64,000 nucleotides of DNA from Limnomonas spitsbergensis (GCA_037349105.1 JAYJMM010000119.1:5343001-5407000), one strand, 5' to 3'; numbered from the stretch's first letter, positions 1 to 10,390 are shown. Program-made: numbers and translations. Notes: a model not told the origin generated them from the letters alone.

Positions 1-426
1 GCTGCGGCGGCGGCGAAGGAGTTGTGGAGCATGGTTGAAGCGGAGAATGCAAGGGAGGAGGAGGAGGAGGCGGGGGGGGAGGCCAGGGGGGACAGGAGAG
101 TCCCATCGATGGCGGAGACCGTTGGGCTGGCCTCTCGATTCATGGCCCTTCTGTGCAAGGGGAGTGCTTTCCCTAGCTCGTGCTCCGAGTGGGTTAAGCT
201 CGCCCAGATTGCACTAGTGATGGTTCCGGGTTCTGTGGAGGATGAGAGGCTCTTCTCCATCATGAATTTCACCAAGAATTCCCTGAGGAATAGGCTAGTG
301 AATCCCCACGTCACAGATGTCATCAGAATGAAGGCCTCCAAGAGGTTCACCCTGGCCTCTTTCCCTTACGGAAAGGGCATCAGCCGGTGGGCGCTAGCAA
401 GGAAGAGGAGGGGGGTGGACAAGTGA
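1..426 (+). pseudogene. hAT-family transposase, C-terminal fragment
   Basis: The frame is open from the window edge to a TGA at 424-426, so the 5' part lies outside the window. An alanine and glutamate/glycine-rich stretch is followed by a region typical of the C-terminal dimerisation domain of hAT transposases: SEWVKLAQIAL, then VPGSVEDERLFS, then SLRNRLVNPHVTDVIRMKA. The order P-x-S-x-E-x-x-F-S, a short basic helix with R-N-R-L and a hydrophobic helix ending R-M is the usual hAT C-terminal signature. The catalytic core is not in the window, so I cannot say whether the gene is whole. It could be a decayed autonomous element or a host gene derived from one. It may be related to the non-autonomous hAT-type element at 37760-39875, but nothing here proves that. 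Confidence 0.7.
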
Positions 427-653
427 TCAGACCAAACGAACCCTGTTGGACGCACTCCATTGAACAGTTGGTGCCCCATCTGAACCTAGTTGGACATACA
501 TTTGGTGCCCATCGGAACTTCACTGGACATTTGGTGCCCCATGTGGACCTCATTGGCTTTGTCACTGTTAATGCTAGTAAACTTCAAATCATTTAATTCT
601 GAGCATTTTCACAATGTGTCTACCTATGCAGATAGAGCCATTTTTTCTGAGCT
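427..653. repeat. Degenerate ~30-bp tandem repeat after the hAT fragment
   Basis: The word TTGGTGCC recurs at 468, 502 and 531 (spacings 34 and 29). Each occurrence is followed by a diverged copy of a CATCNGAAC...TGGAC segment. A weaker unit may precede them at about 437. No coding sequence is evident. Confidence 0.4.
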
Positions 654-672
654 CCGGGGGCGTTGCCCCCGG
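654..672. other. GC-rich perfect hairpin
   Basis: Two 8-bp arms, ccgggggc and gcccccgg, are separated by gtt. It lies between the hAT fragment and a 29-bp tandem repeat and could mark the end of a mobile element. No function can be assigned. Confidence 0.5.
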
Positions 673-681
673 ACCCCCATG

Positions 682-768
682 GTTGGCAGTGGTCGGCTGT
701 AGTCCCCGAGGTTGGCTGTAGTCGGCTGTAGTCCCCGAGGTTGGCTGCAGTCGGCTCTAGTCCCTGAG
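682..768. repeat. 29-bp tandem repeat, three units
   Basis: Units lie at 682-710, 711-739 and 740-768. Each starts GTTGGC and ends AGTCCCCGAG or AGTCCCTGAG. The units differ at a few positions and contain an internal GTAGTCGGCT duplication. Confidence 0.85.
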
Positions 769-1089
769 GTTGTTCCATGGTTAAGGCGTGGCATCGGCCT
801 TGGCTTATGACACACTATTTCCTTCATCTTAACAACCCTGCGTGCGGAAATGGTTCAGTGGTACAACAAAAGGTCAGACAAACCGTATCCCCAGCCCTGA
901 AGAGACTAGCCTTCAAAAACCTCAAAGTACAAGTTCATCAAAAGTCAGGGGCTCCCACTCCTGCCTGCAGGCTATCCTAGTTCCTGTCTCGTAGGGAGAA
1001 AAAGAAAGGAACTTAACACAAGAGGAAAGACAGAGAGGATCATAAAGGACAACTCCTGCGGGGTGTAGCTTCGTTTCTTTATTCTGAGC

Positions 1090-1389
1090 TTGTCCCAGCA
1101 TGCCTCGCAGGTGGCGGGTGGGAGAGAGAGAGAGGCTGCAAAAGCAGCAGGGCAGCGTGCCGGTTGGCAGCGCTTTGAGTCCCCTCCGGCAGGTTTAGAC
1201 AATGCTGACGAGGATGAGGCTGAGGAATTATATCTGGACATGGAGTCCTTACTTAAGGGGGCGTTGTACGACGGTAAGGGCTCAGACACGCATGGGGATG
1301 TTTTGGAGCAAATTCCGACGGCGGATGAGCCTGGGAAAGGAGCGTCCACTATGCCACAGGGTGGAGAGAAGAGGAATAGGGGCGAGTAA
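1090..1389 (+). CDS. Possible acidic coding exon, unrecognised
   Basis: A 99-codon frame contains an acidic stretch (DNADEDEAEELYLDMESLLKG at about residues 37-57) and a polar tail. Base composition and codon use look more gene-like than the flanks, and possible AG acceptors lie upstream. I see no known domain. The real gene could start elsewhere or extend through introns. It could also be a fragment of a decayed mobile element. The existence of a gene is uncertain. Confidence 0.25.
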   Translation: MSQHASQVAGGREREAAKAAGQRAGWQRFESPPAGLDNADEDEAEELYLDMESLLKGALYDGKGSDTHGDVLEQIPTADEPGKGASTMPQGGEKRNRGE

Positions 1390-3790
1390 GAGCAGATTAG
1401 GATGGATTTTCAACAGCGCTGACCCTGCTGATGCAGTATTGGGGACACAATATAAACTTTCGCATGCTTTGCGTTGGATCGTGCGCCCCACGGATGGAAA
1501 AAGGAATGGCGGCAAGGAGAAGATCAGGATGGCCTTTTGAGGGCGCTGCCATGGACTCTCTGGCCGTTGAGGGGTCGTGGATACACGTTGGCAATCTTGG
1601 CATGTATGTCATTGCTTGCAAGATTGGCTTTTGTTTACCTGCTTCAAAGTCTGCTGCTTTTTAGGTTCAGTTATGAAAGGTACCTCCACAAATAAAATCT
1701 GCAGGTACCGGTGGAATGCTCAAAAGATTCTGTTGCTAAGCTCGAAACAAAATCTCATGGATGAGATCTTGCTCGTCCGAGCATTTCATTTCAGTGCTCA
1801 CCAGACTATCTTCAAGGCATGCCGTTGCACAGCCACCACTGGGCTGACGAGAACCGACCTTGACCCATCCACGTCCGTTTGATCAGCACGGGGGTGCTGA
1901 GTGGAGAGGAAATGAAAGCTGTGGCTTGTAGAGATAAAAAGTGGTGGCCCATAGGGAATGGAAAGCAGCTGCGATGTTAAGACTGTTCAAAAAGCTCAAC
2001 TAAAAGTTGCACACGACCAGGGCACCCCACTCTGCAGGCTCTCCGGCGTCCTGTCTGGTTGGGATGGAAAAGGAAAGGAACTCGAGGAGTGTAACGTCAT
2101 TTGTATGGATCTTTTGCTTTACCTGTCCAACTGCCCACAGATAAACATCTACGATTGACACTAGATTCAGCGCAATATTAAATACCGGAATCATACAACG
2201 CTTGTCATTTCAGCGTGCGACAATACGGTAGTGTAAGCTTTGTTGGACCGGGCCCCACTTGGCTATAGGCTATGATGAAGTTTAGCTATAGCGATCTGAA
2301 GTATCAAATATACATTAATTTGTGTACCGTATGGGATCATCTCTGATTGGGATCAGTCAGTCAACTCAGTGTCAGCGAAAATATCAAGCCGTTGGCTTTA
2401 GGGACCTGAATGAGAGACACCGTTGTGGAAAGTGCATGTGTTGGGCAGCCTGCCAGATCTCTTGGGGGCGATAGCATTTTTGTGATCGATAGATAGCAAG
2501 AAGATCGAAACAGCCGCTTTCATTGGAAGAGAGATATGAGAAAAAAAAGGTTGGAAAGGAGAGGAGGTCAATGATTTCCCAACCAATCTTTAGTCTGACC
2601 ATCAACATTTACCACCCACATCTCCCACAACAGCTAGGGCATCCCATCCGCCCATCTGTCCCATGATACGGTAATTCCGGCGGCATTGAAATTGTGGCGG
2701 CATTTGCGGGGCCTGTCCAGCCCTGCTCCCTTGGACTTCCCTCTTTCCAATGCCGCAGCAATTTGTTTCCCACCGCGACATTGGAATTCATCCTTTAGCG
2801 CATGGCACTCTCCAACACGTCGCTTTATCCACTTGGCCAACATCGTTGGCATCAACATGCCACATGCTGCTGACTGCTGCATGAGTGCATGCAATGCCAC
2901 CTCAAGTCAATGACATAACACCTCTGGGCCCTGCTCAAAAAGGCTCAGCCGCGTGGGCGCCCAACTGTCCCGTCAAAAAGGCTTGGCCGCCTCAAGCAAG
3001 TGCAAGCGGCATTAAGCCGAGCCCTTGAGCTTGTGTGCAGACGAGCACTCGCCCTCTCGGTGGTACGCCTTCTATGTCCCTGGTTTCTTCTCCCCATCAT
3101 CCAATCTGCTGGCCAGGCAGCATACATTAATTTAGGACATACATTAACCCAGGGTATATACGCCCGTGCCGCTCTCCATCTCCAGCCTTGTCATGCCAAA
3201 TTACCAACATTGGCGGTGGTGTTGATCCCCGCCACTGTAATGGGCTCATCCCGCTGCCTGGCTGCCTCACCTCTACATAATAGCCACCCACAGTCCTGGG
3301 CCTTCATGATGGCCTTCTACACCCTGCTGTGTGGGCGGGTGCTGGATTCCTTTACAGTCTCCGCTCTGGAGACAGACTCAAATGGTGAGACACAAGTTCA
3401 CACTCCACCTCCGACCCCACACGTTTTCTGAGTTTGACCTCCTCTTGCAGTTTCAATTTGTTGCAGCTATCATGAGTCCACTTCAGCCTTCAGGCGGGCC
3501 ACCACACAGCGGCCAAAGGCCTAAGTGGGGGAAATTTTTGATTGTCCTCCAGCAACACAGGCCCAAGCAGCTTTACTGGCCGTGCATGGGGTCCCCAGCT
3601 AGAGCCCCAAAAGACGCTTAAATATCGCTGGACTGTAGCTAAGTTCCGGAAAATATAACACTTCTCTGTTGTCCCAATGTGCTGCGCTAGAGCTCCTAAG
3701 AGGGAGGCGCCCACCATCGCGCCAAGCATGTCTGACCCGAATCGTACTGCCCGTGTGGCACAAACAGGCTGCACATCCGGCCCTGTACTT
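1390..3790. other. Gene-poor stretch, nothing recognised
   Basis: Only short frames without recognisable motifs are present. A single copy of a short dispersed element lies at about 2905-2975 and is listed separately. I see no RNA gene, tandem array or transposon end in the rest. Confidence 0.5.
2905..2975 (-). repeat. Stray copy of the dispersed GAGGTGTAACG element
   Basis: On the minus strand this reads GGGCCCAGAGGTGT, then TATGTCATTGACTTGAG. It is preceded by a GC-rich GGGCGCCCACGCGGCTGAG segment. The same order is found in the modules, for example at about 5690-5760 and 7345-7425. Confidence 0.55.
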
Positions 3791-3863
3791 GTTTGTACTG
3801 CTATAATGTAGGGCTGGCAGGATGCAGCACTGCTCTGAGATGTACGGCTCGGTTGTCTTCACC
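3791..3863 (+). pseudogene. Decayed duplicate of the exon at 4014-4126
   Basis: This stretch aligns with about 3996-4071 through TTGTACTGCT, the GGCTGG core, GCAG(C/T)AC..CTCTGAGAT and GGTTGTNTTC. It has small gaps and in-frame stops, so it looks like a dead partial copy of the neighbouring candidate exon. Confidence 0.45.
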
Positions 3864-4013
3864 TGTTCACTTGCGACTCAAACCCTGTTCTGCTTTGTAA
3901 ATGCCTGAAGGCAGTGCTAGCTAGACTCATTGCTACTCCAGGACTAACCTAGGCACGGTGTGCTGAAATTGAAGCTGTGACTAACGCTGTGTACTGCATT
4001 GTACTGCTTATAG

Positions 4014-4126
4014 GCAGTACCGGCTGGACGCAGTACTACTCTGAGATCTACCACGGAACGGTTGTGTTCAATTACATCTGTGTAGCACTCTTCCTTGTCT
4101 TCTACATCGCCCTCGTCGTGTTCCAG
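4014..4126 (+). CDS. Candidate exon encoding one membrane helix
   Basis: The open frame is bounded by a plausible acceptor (AG at 4012-4013) and a plausible donor (CAG|GTGGGC at 4127). It encodes a short polar segment, GWTQYYSEIYHG, followed by a strongly hydrophobic run, ICVALFLVFYIALVVF, long enough to cross a membrane. That pattern fits one exon of a multi-pass channel or transporter, but no family can be named from about 38 residues. No partner exon was found nearby, and a diverged duplicate lies just upstream. It may be a stray exon remnant. Confidence 0.35.
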
Positions 4127-4330
4127 GTGGGCATATCTAAGCACATGCAGATGTGTGAGTAATATGTGGGGGGAGGCACATCTAAGCACCTTCACGTTGG
4201 CGAGAATTGCTTCCGGGAGGCTTGTCCAAGTTCTTGCAGACGTCAGAGTGGTACATGGGAGGCAGATCTAAGCACCTGCAGATGTGTGGGCCACAATTGG
4301 GAGGCATCTGCAGATGTTTCAGTGGTATGA
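4126..4330. repeat. Degenerate repeat of an ATCTAAGCAC motif
   Basis: GGCANATCTAAGCAC occurs at about 4131, 4176 and 4262. Twice it is followed by TGCAGATGTGTG. Partial units sit between. It looks like an old, irregular tandem duplication. Confidence 0.4.
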
Positions 4331-4849
4331 GGGTAGTGTTTCTGAATCAGGCGAGTGGAAGCCATTGGCGACCAGGAGGGCGAGTCCAAATTAATTCAGA
4401 TTGGGATTCAGCCTAGCCTTTACCTAAGGGTCATAGAGTGTGCCAGCACCAAACTGTATAAGGCCTTATATTGCTTGGTGCTCACACTCTTCATGAACCC
4501 ATGCCCTGCCGCCCCTGATACCCTGTCGCCTTTCCCTCTGCAAATTGAAGCCAAGGCTGATCAGATCATATTTCTGAGGCACACTCCAATACTCAATGTG
4601 TCCCCGTTTGCTCTCCCCGTTGCCGTGCCAGTCGTTGATTAGGCTGATTACATGCGAAAGCTGGAAATTCTACATGATACTTTGACCGGTCATTCTTAGG
4701 TTTGCACTAAAATACTACTTGACCCCCTGGCCTGTCCTTGCTGCTGCACCAGTTCATGCCAAGACTGATCAGATGCGGCAGCTAGAGCTCTCCGCCATCG
4801 TAAGGGCAGCTCAAATGGTGCACCTAAAGTCGCCAGCAGCACCCTCGGG
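4331..4849. other. Gene-poor stretch, nothing recognised
   Basis: Only short frames without recognised motifs are seen on either strand. Confidence 0.4.
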
Positions 4850-5085
4850 CATGGTGAGCAGCTGAGCATTTCCATGAACCCATGAAGTGTGACCTCAACC
4901 CTCAACTAGACATGGTGAGCAATACCTTGAAGTGTGACCTCAAACCTGGAACCTTAATATAGGCATAGGATCAGCATCTCCAAAAAAGTTCGCCCCAAAC
5001 CTGAAACCAGAAAATAGGCATGGTCAGCAATACCATGGGGGTTAAACCCTGAAATCCAAACCTTTTGTTTGACATGGTGAGCGTG
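4850..5085. repeat. Degenerate 53-61-bp tandem repeat
   Basis: Unit starts (CATGGTGAGC or close variants) fall at 4850, 4911, 4964, 5019 and 5073. The first two units share GAAGTGTGACCTCAA. Later units keep only CCAAACCTGAAA-like pieces. Confidence 0.55.
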
Positions 5086-5457
5086 GTCTGGTCTGGGGGA
5101 TGGCGCTAGGGGACTGCCACTAGCATGCTATTACGGCATCAGCAGGTTGAGGTAGATATGGGGTGCCTAGCATTGTCATGAAAAAAGAATAATGGTCTAT
5201 GTTTGGTATGGAAGTGAGTTTTGCTATTGCTGCTTTGGTCCACATGGTCTTGGGCTGTAAAAGCATCTTGATCCGAGGCTCCGTGTCATGTGTGCTGCCC
5301 TGCGGGGTATGTCAGCATAGCACACTCAGACTGGAGAGCAGGTATGCGTCGCCATGCTCTGGAGGTGAGGTGTGTCAGAGGACGCACGGGGCTGCATCAC
5401 CATGCCAGAAGCGCCGTCTGCCATGCAAAACGGAAGCCCTGCAATCTCCCTGCCCTC
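5086..5457. other. Single-copy flank of module copy 1
   Basis: This is the only place where the outer end of the module meets DNA that is not minisatellite. It may therefore keep the flank of the original locus. A frame at 5199-5561 runs across the boundary but has no recognisable domain. Confidence 0.4.
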
Positions 5458-5521
5458 CTATGTCGCATGGGTGTCGCAGAGGGAATGCAGGCATTGGCGG
5501 GCACAAACTGGCTCAAGCATA

Positions 5522-5765
5522 TTCCCCTCTTGTTTTCTATCCTCACCTTGTTATTGTTTAGTTGATGGCTAGGATCTGGACGGGCTGGGAATCTTCAGAC
5601 TTCTTCTCCTTTGCGGGATGATTTTTTCTTCTCCTTCTTCTGTCTGTTTCCTTCCATTATCCTCGCTCTAGCAATCGATTTCTTTCTCGGACCGGACTGT
5701 CGGGCGCACACGCAGCCGAGCCGTTTGAGCATGGCCCAGAGGTGTAACTAGTGTAACGTTACTGA
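5522..5765 (+). repeat. Dispersed element, first copy within module copy 1
   Basis: It is a diverged direct repeat of 7215-7425. Shared landmarks in order are CCCCTCTTG, TTCTATCCTC, TTAGTTGA.GGCTAGGATCTGG, GGGCTGGG, AATCTTCAGACTTC, a pyrimidine-rich tract, GACTGTCGGGCGC, GCATGGCC and AGAGGTGTAAC. The two copies flank about 1.45 kb. This looks like the outline of a small terminal-repeat element, but no primer-binding site or polypurine tract is clear. Confidence 0.55.
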
Positions 5766-6574
5766 TATCTGATACCAGCACACCCACCCTTTCCTCTCCT
5801 ATGGAATACAGACATGAGCTTCAGACCTGTGCCACTGTTAGCTGTGCGTGCAGATATGATTGCCAGCTGTACATCACTGATGCCTCGCATTCTTCCCCTT
5901 CCCTCCCATGTGGCACAGGGGCACACTGAAGGCATCAATTGTAGCAATCAGCCCTGATGGCCAATACTGCCAGTGACCCTGATACTACACGAGTGTGGGC
6001 CCAGCAGCCAGCCTTGCACACCCACAGTGAGATGCATGGGCCTCTGCTGGAAGGTCCCTACCGTGGGTGTGCGCATGCACAGATAAATAGATTACCCTCT
6101 CACGTGGGCTGTTGGGCACAATGAAGCCATGTGCCTGTGCGGCTCTGCACATGAGAGGAACTTGGCCAACATACTATCAAGCTGATTGCATGAAAGTGCA
6201 TGAGAAGGTGCTGTTGTTTGATCTGATACCGATTTAGGTTGCAGGGGACGTCATTAATCGTTATGAGCAAGCGAACTTCCATGCGCCGCTCCGGGCCTTG
6301 CATGAATTTTATTACTTAATGCTAACCGGCAGCTTGGCAGGGCGGCCGACATGTAGCTCGCAGTCAGACAGAGCATCGGAGGGCACACCTGGTATAGGGA
6401 TTTACTTGTGAGGGATTTTCGTGTGCAGGGATTTACTGGATTTCCTTGGTTTACTTTACTTCCTTGGAGGACCTGGAGCAGGGAGCAGCCGCCTTAAACC
6501 GTGTCAGACAGTAACTGCTCTACAGCCGCTACCCTTCACAGAGGTGATGGCGCTAGTGGGCACCCGGCTAGTGG

Positions 6575-7051
6575 GTGCAGCCCACGAGCGGGCGCAGGTG
6601 GGGGAGACCGACCGAGGGGATCCCAGGGACCCAGCCGTCGAACATAGGTATGCGGCTGCCTACCACGCCGGGTTTATTTTCCCCAGCCTACGGCACCCTG
6701 TTGCGCAGGCCAGGAGCCGCACCAGCAATAGGGAGTGTGCTTGTGTGCGCACGAAGTTCAGGCTGCGGCTCGGCGCAATCGGCTCGGCCACCACTAGAGG
6801 AAGGCATAGCGGTCAGCAGCGTGACACACGGTGCTGCCAACGATGCTGGGCTAAGGGACACGGCGAGTGGAGGACACGCCATGTGGAGGACGCGCTACAT
6901 GCTGGCTCCCAATGCCCCAACATGCAGCTTAGGGAGCGGGGATGGGCTGGCGGTGCTTGAGACTTCTACCTTTGTACCAGGGCAGGCTAAGGTGGGATGC
7001 CCTGGCTTTTGTGGAGGATGTGTTCGAATGGTCGATATCGTAGAGGCGTAG
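6575..7051 (+). CDS. Conserved-in-module open frame, unrecognised (copy 1)
   Basis: The frame is rich in Gly, Ala, Pro, Ser and Thr and has no recognised domain. In the other modules it is 11200-11763 (+), 25207-24662 (-) and 30370-29807 (-), with 187 codons in copies 2 and 4. Here it is shorter because this copy lacks the segment encoding QAPQA and has a TAG just downstream. It converges on the TraB gene. A competing frame at 6421-6960 covers the same bases, so the coding frame, if any, is uncertain. It may simply be GC-rich non-coding DNA. Confidence 0.2.
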   Translation: MQPTSGRRWGRPTEGIPGTQPSNIGMRLPTTPGLFSPAYGTLLRRPGAAPAIGSVLVCARSSGCGSAQSARPPLEEGIAVSSVTHGAANDAGLRDTASGGHAMWRTRYMLAPNAPTCSLGSGDGLAVLETSTFVPGQAKVGCPGFCGGCVRMVDIVEA

Positions 7052-7214
7052 ACATTTCAGCGGCCAGGGCTTTATTTCTCCTTTTTCCCAGCCTTTTATG
7101 TGTCCCTTGACTTCCTCCCCCATTTTTACTGTTAGACTTGTTGAGGGCTAGGGTCTACAGGGGCTGGGGAGTCGGATCACCTCTCCTTCTTTTGGGGCGG
7201 GCCTTTCGTACCCC

Positions 7215-7425
7215 TCTTGCTTTCTATCCTCTCTTTGCTTTTGCTTAGTTGAGGACTAGGATCTGGGTGGGCTGGGGAATCTTCAGACTTCCTTTTCTAA
7301 TTTCCGACTGTTTCTTTTCCTTCTCCTTTACCCATCAGTTTATTTTCCTCCCGACATTTGGGTGCCTGCGCGGCCGAATTGTTTTAGCATGGCCTAGAGG
7401 TGTAACGTCATTGACTCAAGACTGC
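7215..7425 (+). repeat. Dispersed element, second copy within module copy 1
   Basis: It pairs with 5522-5765 and has the same order of landmarks, ending GCATGGCCTAGAGG then TGTAACGTCATTGACTCAAG. A weaker third piece (TTGTTGAGGGCTAGG, GGGGCTGGGGAGTC) lies at about 7137-7180. Equivalent copies occur in every module. Confidence 0.55.
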
Positions 7426-7776
7426 TGATTCTGCTTAGCTTCAGTATAATTCTGAGCATGCAACCCTCCATGCTTGAGGGATGCAAAGCCATACCGGGCA
7501 TGAGAAGCACTCCATTTCAAGTGCCACCATGAGGCACGCAACATTCACATACACACAAATAATTAATAATGAAGTCATCGTGAGCAGGTGGAGCAAGTGA
7601 GGATAGAAAGCTAGCATGTAGCACGCAACATCGGCTCGCAGACTTTGTCTGACACCCTCCTTGAAATAAGAGTTTTCCTCCAAGTCCAAATCAAATATCC
7701 GCATCAGTCAGTTTGCAGTGTCTTGCATCATCAGTGACTAGTGTAGACAAGGATGCTACTTATGATTTGGGTTAGG

Positions 7777-8301
7777 TTAGCAAGACAGCATGAGCAACTT
7801 AGCCAGGGGCAGCACGTGCTTCTTCCCCACGATGGCCACCACCCTCGTGTGGGGCTTCCCACTGATGGCGCCGGAGCAGAGGGAGAGGATGCTGTCGCGC
7901 ATGTCTCCTTCTCGCAAGGCTTCGGCCGACATTTTAGGGACAGGATATGCAACACTTGAGTAGTGTGCCGGTGGGACGCAGTCCCCTATAATGGTCATGA
8001 TCTGATGCTTCCCCAGATTCATCGCCTTTGCAGACTTTGTTAAGAGCAACTGACGAAAGTAGGTGGCCACTCCCTCCTCCTGGATTGTATCGATGGTCCA
8101 CCCAAGTAACAATGCATGGTTCCGTGCGATCTCTTCCGGTGACTCTGATAGCAACTCCTCCATGTACATGTCCCTGTACTCTTTGCTGGTGTCGATCGTG
8201 GCAAATGTAGCCCTTCGCTTCCGGGCAAGTGGCAACAGTGACCGCTGCATGCATGCATTGGAGAGAAACACACGGAGCACACTCAGAGGGACCTTTGTGG
8301 C
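7777..8301 (-). pseudogene. TraB-family gene, last exon only (copy 1)
   Basis: This is the final exon of the TraB gene on the minus strand. It starts after an AG acceptor (TTCCAG, AG at 8303-8302) and ends at a TAG/TAA-type stop at 7777. It encodes the C-terminal half, including RVVAIVGKKH, the second GxxH motif of the family. It carries the 7-bp-longer allele (8225-8231) also seen in copy 3. The upstream exon holding the first GxxH motif is gone, because homology stops at 8431 where the minisatellite begins. Without a promoter or 5' exons it is almost certainly dead. Confidence 0.75.
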
Positions 8302-8431
8302 CTGGAATTTTGTTCAATATCGTAAGACTGGGCTTGCCCCAATGATCAATGGCCATCCACTTTTCGTCCTCTACCATTTACCGTACTCTTAAATTCCAGC
8401 ACAATTATAATGAAATTGATATGAAGATTCC

Positions 8432-10083
8432 GCATTTCCTCATCCCATCTCCCCGTACAAATTCCGCATTTCCTCAGCCTCAGCCCGTCTCCCCGTACAA
8501 ACTTCGCATTTCCTCATCCCGTCCCCCCGTACAAATTTCGCATTTCCTCATCCCGTCTCCCCGTACAAATTTCGCATTTCCTCAGCCCGTCTCCCCGAAC
8601 ATATTTCGCATTTCCTCAGCCCGTCTCTCCGTACAAATTCCGCATTTCTTCAACCCGTATCCCCGTACAAATTCCGTATTTCCTCCGCCCGTCTCCCCGG
8701 ACAAATTCCGCATTAGTTTCCTCAACCCGTCTCCCCGTACAAATTCGCATTTCCTCAGCCCGTCTCCCCGTACAAATTCGCATTTCCTCAGCCCGTCTCC
8801 CCGTACAAATTCCGCATTTCCCCAGCCCGTCTCCCCGTACAAATTTCGCATTTCCTCAGAGCCCGTCTCTCCGTCCAAATGTCACATTTCCTCAGAGCCC
8901 GTCACTCCGTACAAATTCCGCATTTCCTCAGCCCGTCTCCCCGTACAAATTCCGCATTTCCTCTGAGCCCGTCTCTCCGTATAAATTCCGCATTTCCTTA
9001 GCCCGTCTCCCCGTACAAATTCCGAACTTCCTCAGCCCGTCTTCCCGTACAAATTCCGCATTTCCTCAGCCCGTCTCCCCGTACAAATTTCGCATTTCCT
9101 CAGAGCCCGTCTCTCCGTCCAAATGTCACATTTCCTCAGAGCCCGTCACTCCGTACAAATTCCGCATTTCCTCAGCCCGTCTCCCCGTACAAATTCCGCA
9201 TTTCCTCAGAGCCCGTCTCTCCGTATTAATTCCGCATTTCCTTAGCCCGTCTCCCCGTACAAATTCCGCATTTCCTCAGCCCGTTTTCCCGTACAAATTT
9301 TGCATTTCCTTAGCCCGTCTCCCCGTACAAATTCCGCTTTTCCTCAACCCGTCTCCCCGTACAAATTCCACATTTCCTCAGAGCCCGTATCTCCGTCCAA
9401 ATTTCACATTTCCTCAGAGCCCGTCACTCCGTTCAAATTCCGCATTTCCTCAGCCCGTCTCCCCGTACAAATTCCGCATTTCGTCAGAGCCCGTCTCTCC
9501 GTACAAATTCCGCATTTCCTATTTTCCTTAGCCCGTCTCCCCGTACAAATTCCACATTTCCTCAGCCCGTCTCCCCGTACAAATTCCGCATTTCCTTAGC
9601 CCGTCTCCCCGTACAAATTCCGCATTTCCTCAGCCCGTCTCCCCGTACAAATTCAGCATTTCCTCAGCCCGTCTCCCCGTACATATTCCGCATTTCCTCA
9701 GCCCGTCTCCCCGTACAAATTCCGCATTTCCTCAGAGCCCGTCTCTCCGTACAAATTCCGCATTCCTTATCCCGTCTCCCCGTACAAATTCCGCATTTCC
9801 TCAGCTCGTCTCCCCGTACAAATTCAGCATTTCCTTATCCCGCCTCCCCGTACAAATTCCGCATTTCCTCAGAGCCCGTCTCTCCGTCCAAATGTCACAT
9901 TTCCTCAGCTCGTCTCCCCGTACAAATTTCGTATTTCCTCAGCCCGTCTCTCCGTACAAACGTCGCATTTCCTCAGCCCGTCTCCCTGTACAAATTTCGT
10001 ATTTCCTCAGCCCGCCTCCCCGTACAAATTTCGCATTTCCTCAGAGCCCGTCTCCCCGTACAAATTTCGCATGTCCTCAGCTA
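8432..10083 (+). repeat. 34-bp minisatellite array between module copies 1 and 2
   Basis: There are roughly 48 units. On the plus strand each unit begins CCCGTCTCCCCGTAC and ends CCGCATTTCCTCAG. Many units here have a 2-nt extension (CAGAGCCCG in place of CAGCCCG), giving 36-bp units. The C-rich strand has no stop in any frame, which explains the long frames called here. The last unit before copy 2 reads CGCATGTCCTCAGCTA. Confidence 0.97.
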
Positions 10084-10162
10084 CTATGTCGCATGGGTGT
10101 CGCAGAGGGAATGCAGGCATTGGCGGGCACAAACTGGCTCAAGCATATTCCCCTCTTGATTT

Positions 10163-10390
10163 CTATCCTCACCTTGTTATTGTTTAGTTGATGGCTAGGA
10201 TCTGGACGGGCTGGGGATCTTCAGACTTCCTCTCCTTTGCGGGATGATTTTTTCTTCTCCTTCTTCTGTCTGTTTCCTTCCATTATCCTCGCTCTAGCCA
10301 TCGATTTCTTTCCCGGACCGGACTGTCGGGCGCACACGCAGCCGAGCCGTTTGTGCATGGCCCGGAGGTGAAAGGTCACTGATATACCAG
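10163..10390 (+). repeat. Dispersed element, first copy in module copy 2
   Basis: This is the equivalent of 5522-5765. The end differs from copy 1: GTGAAAGGTCACTG replaces GTGTAACTAGTGTAACG. Confidence 0.5.

Larger units (their letters stand above)
5458..8431. repeat. Module copy 1 (direct orientation, truncated)
   Basis: This segment matches 10084-12970 and, inverted, the outer parts of 21875-26322 and 27533-31476. Homology begins at CTATGTCGCATGGG (5458). It stops at 8431, inside the TraB gene, where the 34-bp array takes over at a shared ATTCC. It lacks a 3-nt insertion that copies 3 and 4 have (near 6130), and it lacks the GCCCCCCAGG segment that copies 2, 3 and 4 have near the equivalent of 6950. 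Confidence 0.9.

Noticed and set aside
5725..5760. tRNA-derived SINE promoter in the dispersed element
   Set aside because: TGGCCCAGAGG resembles an A box, but no B box is found at a suitable distance in any copy and there is no A-rich tail.
8432..10083. CRISPR array
   Set aside because: Repeats are directly adjacent with no unique spacers, units vary, and the context is eukaryotic.
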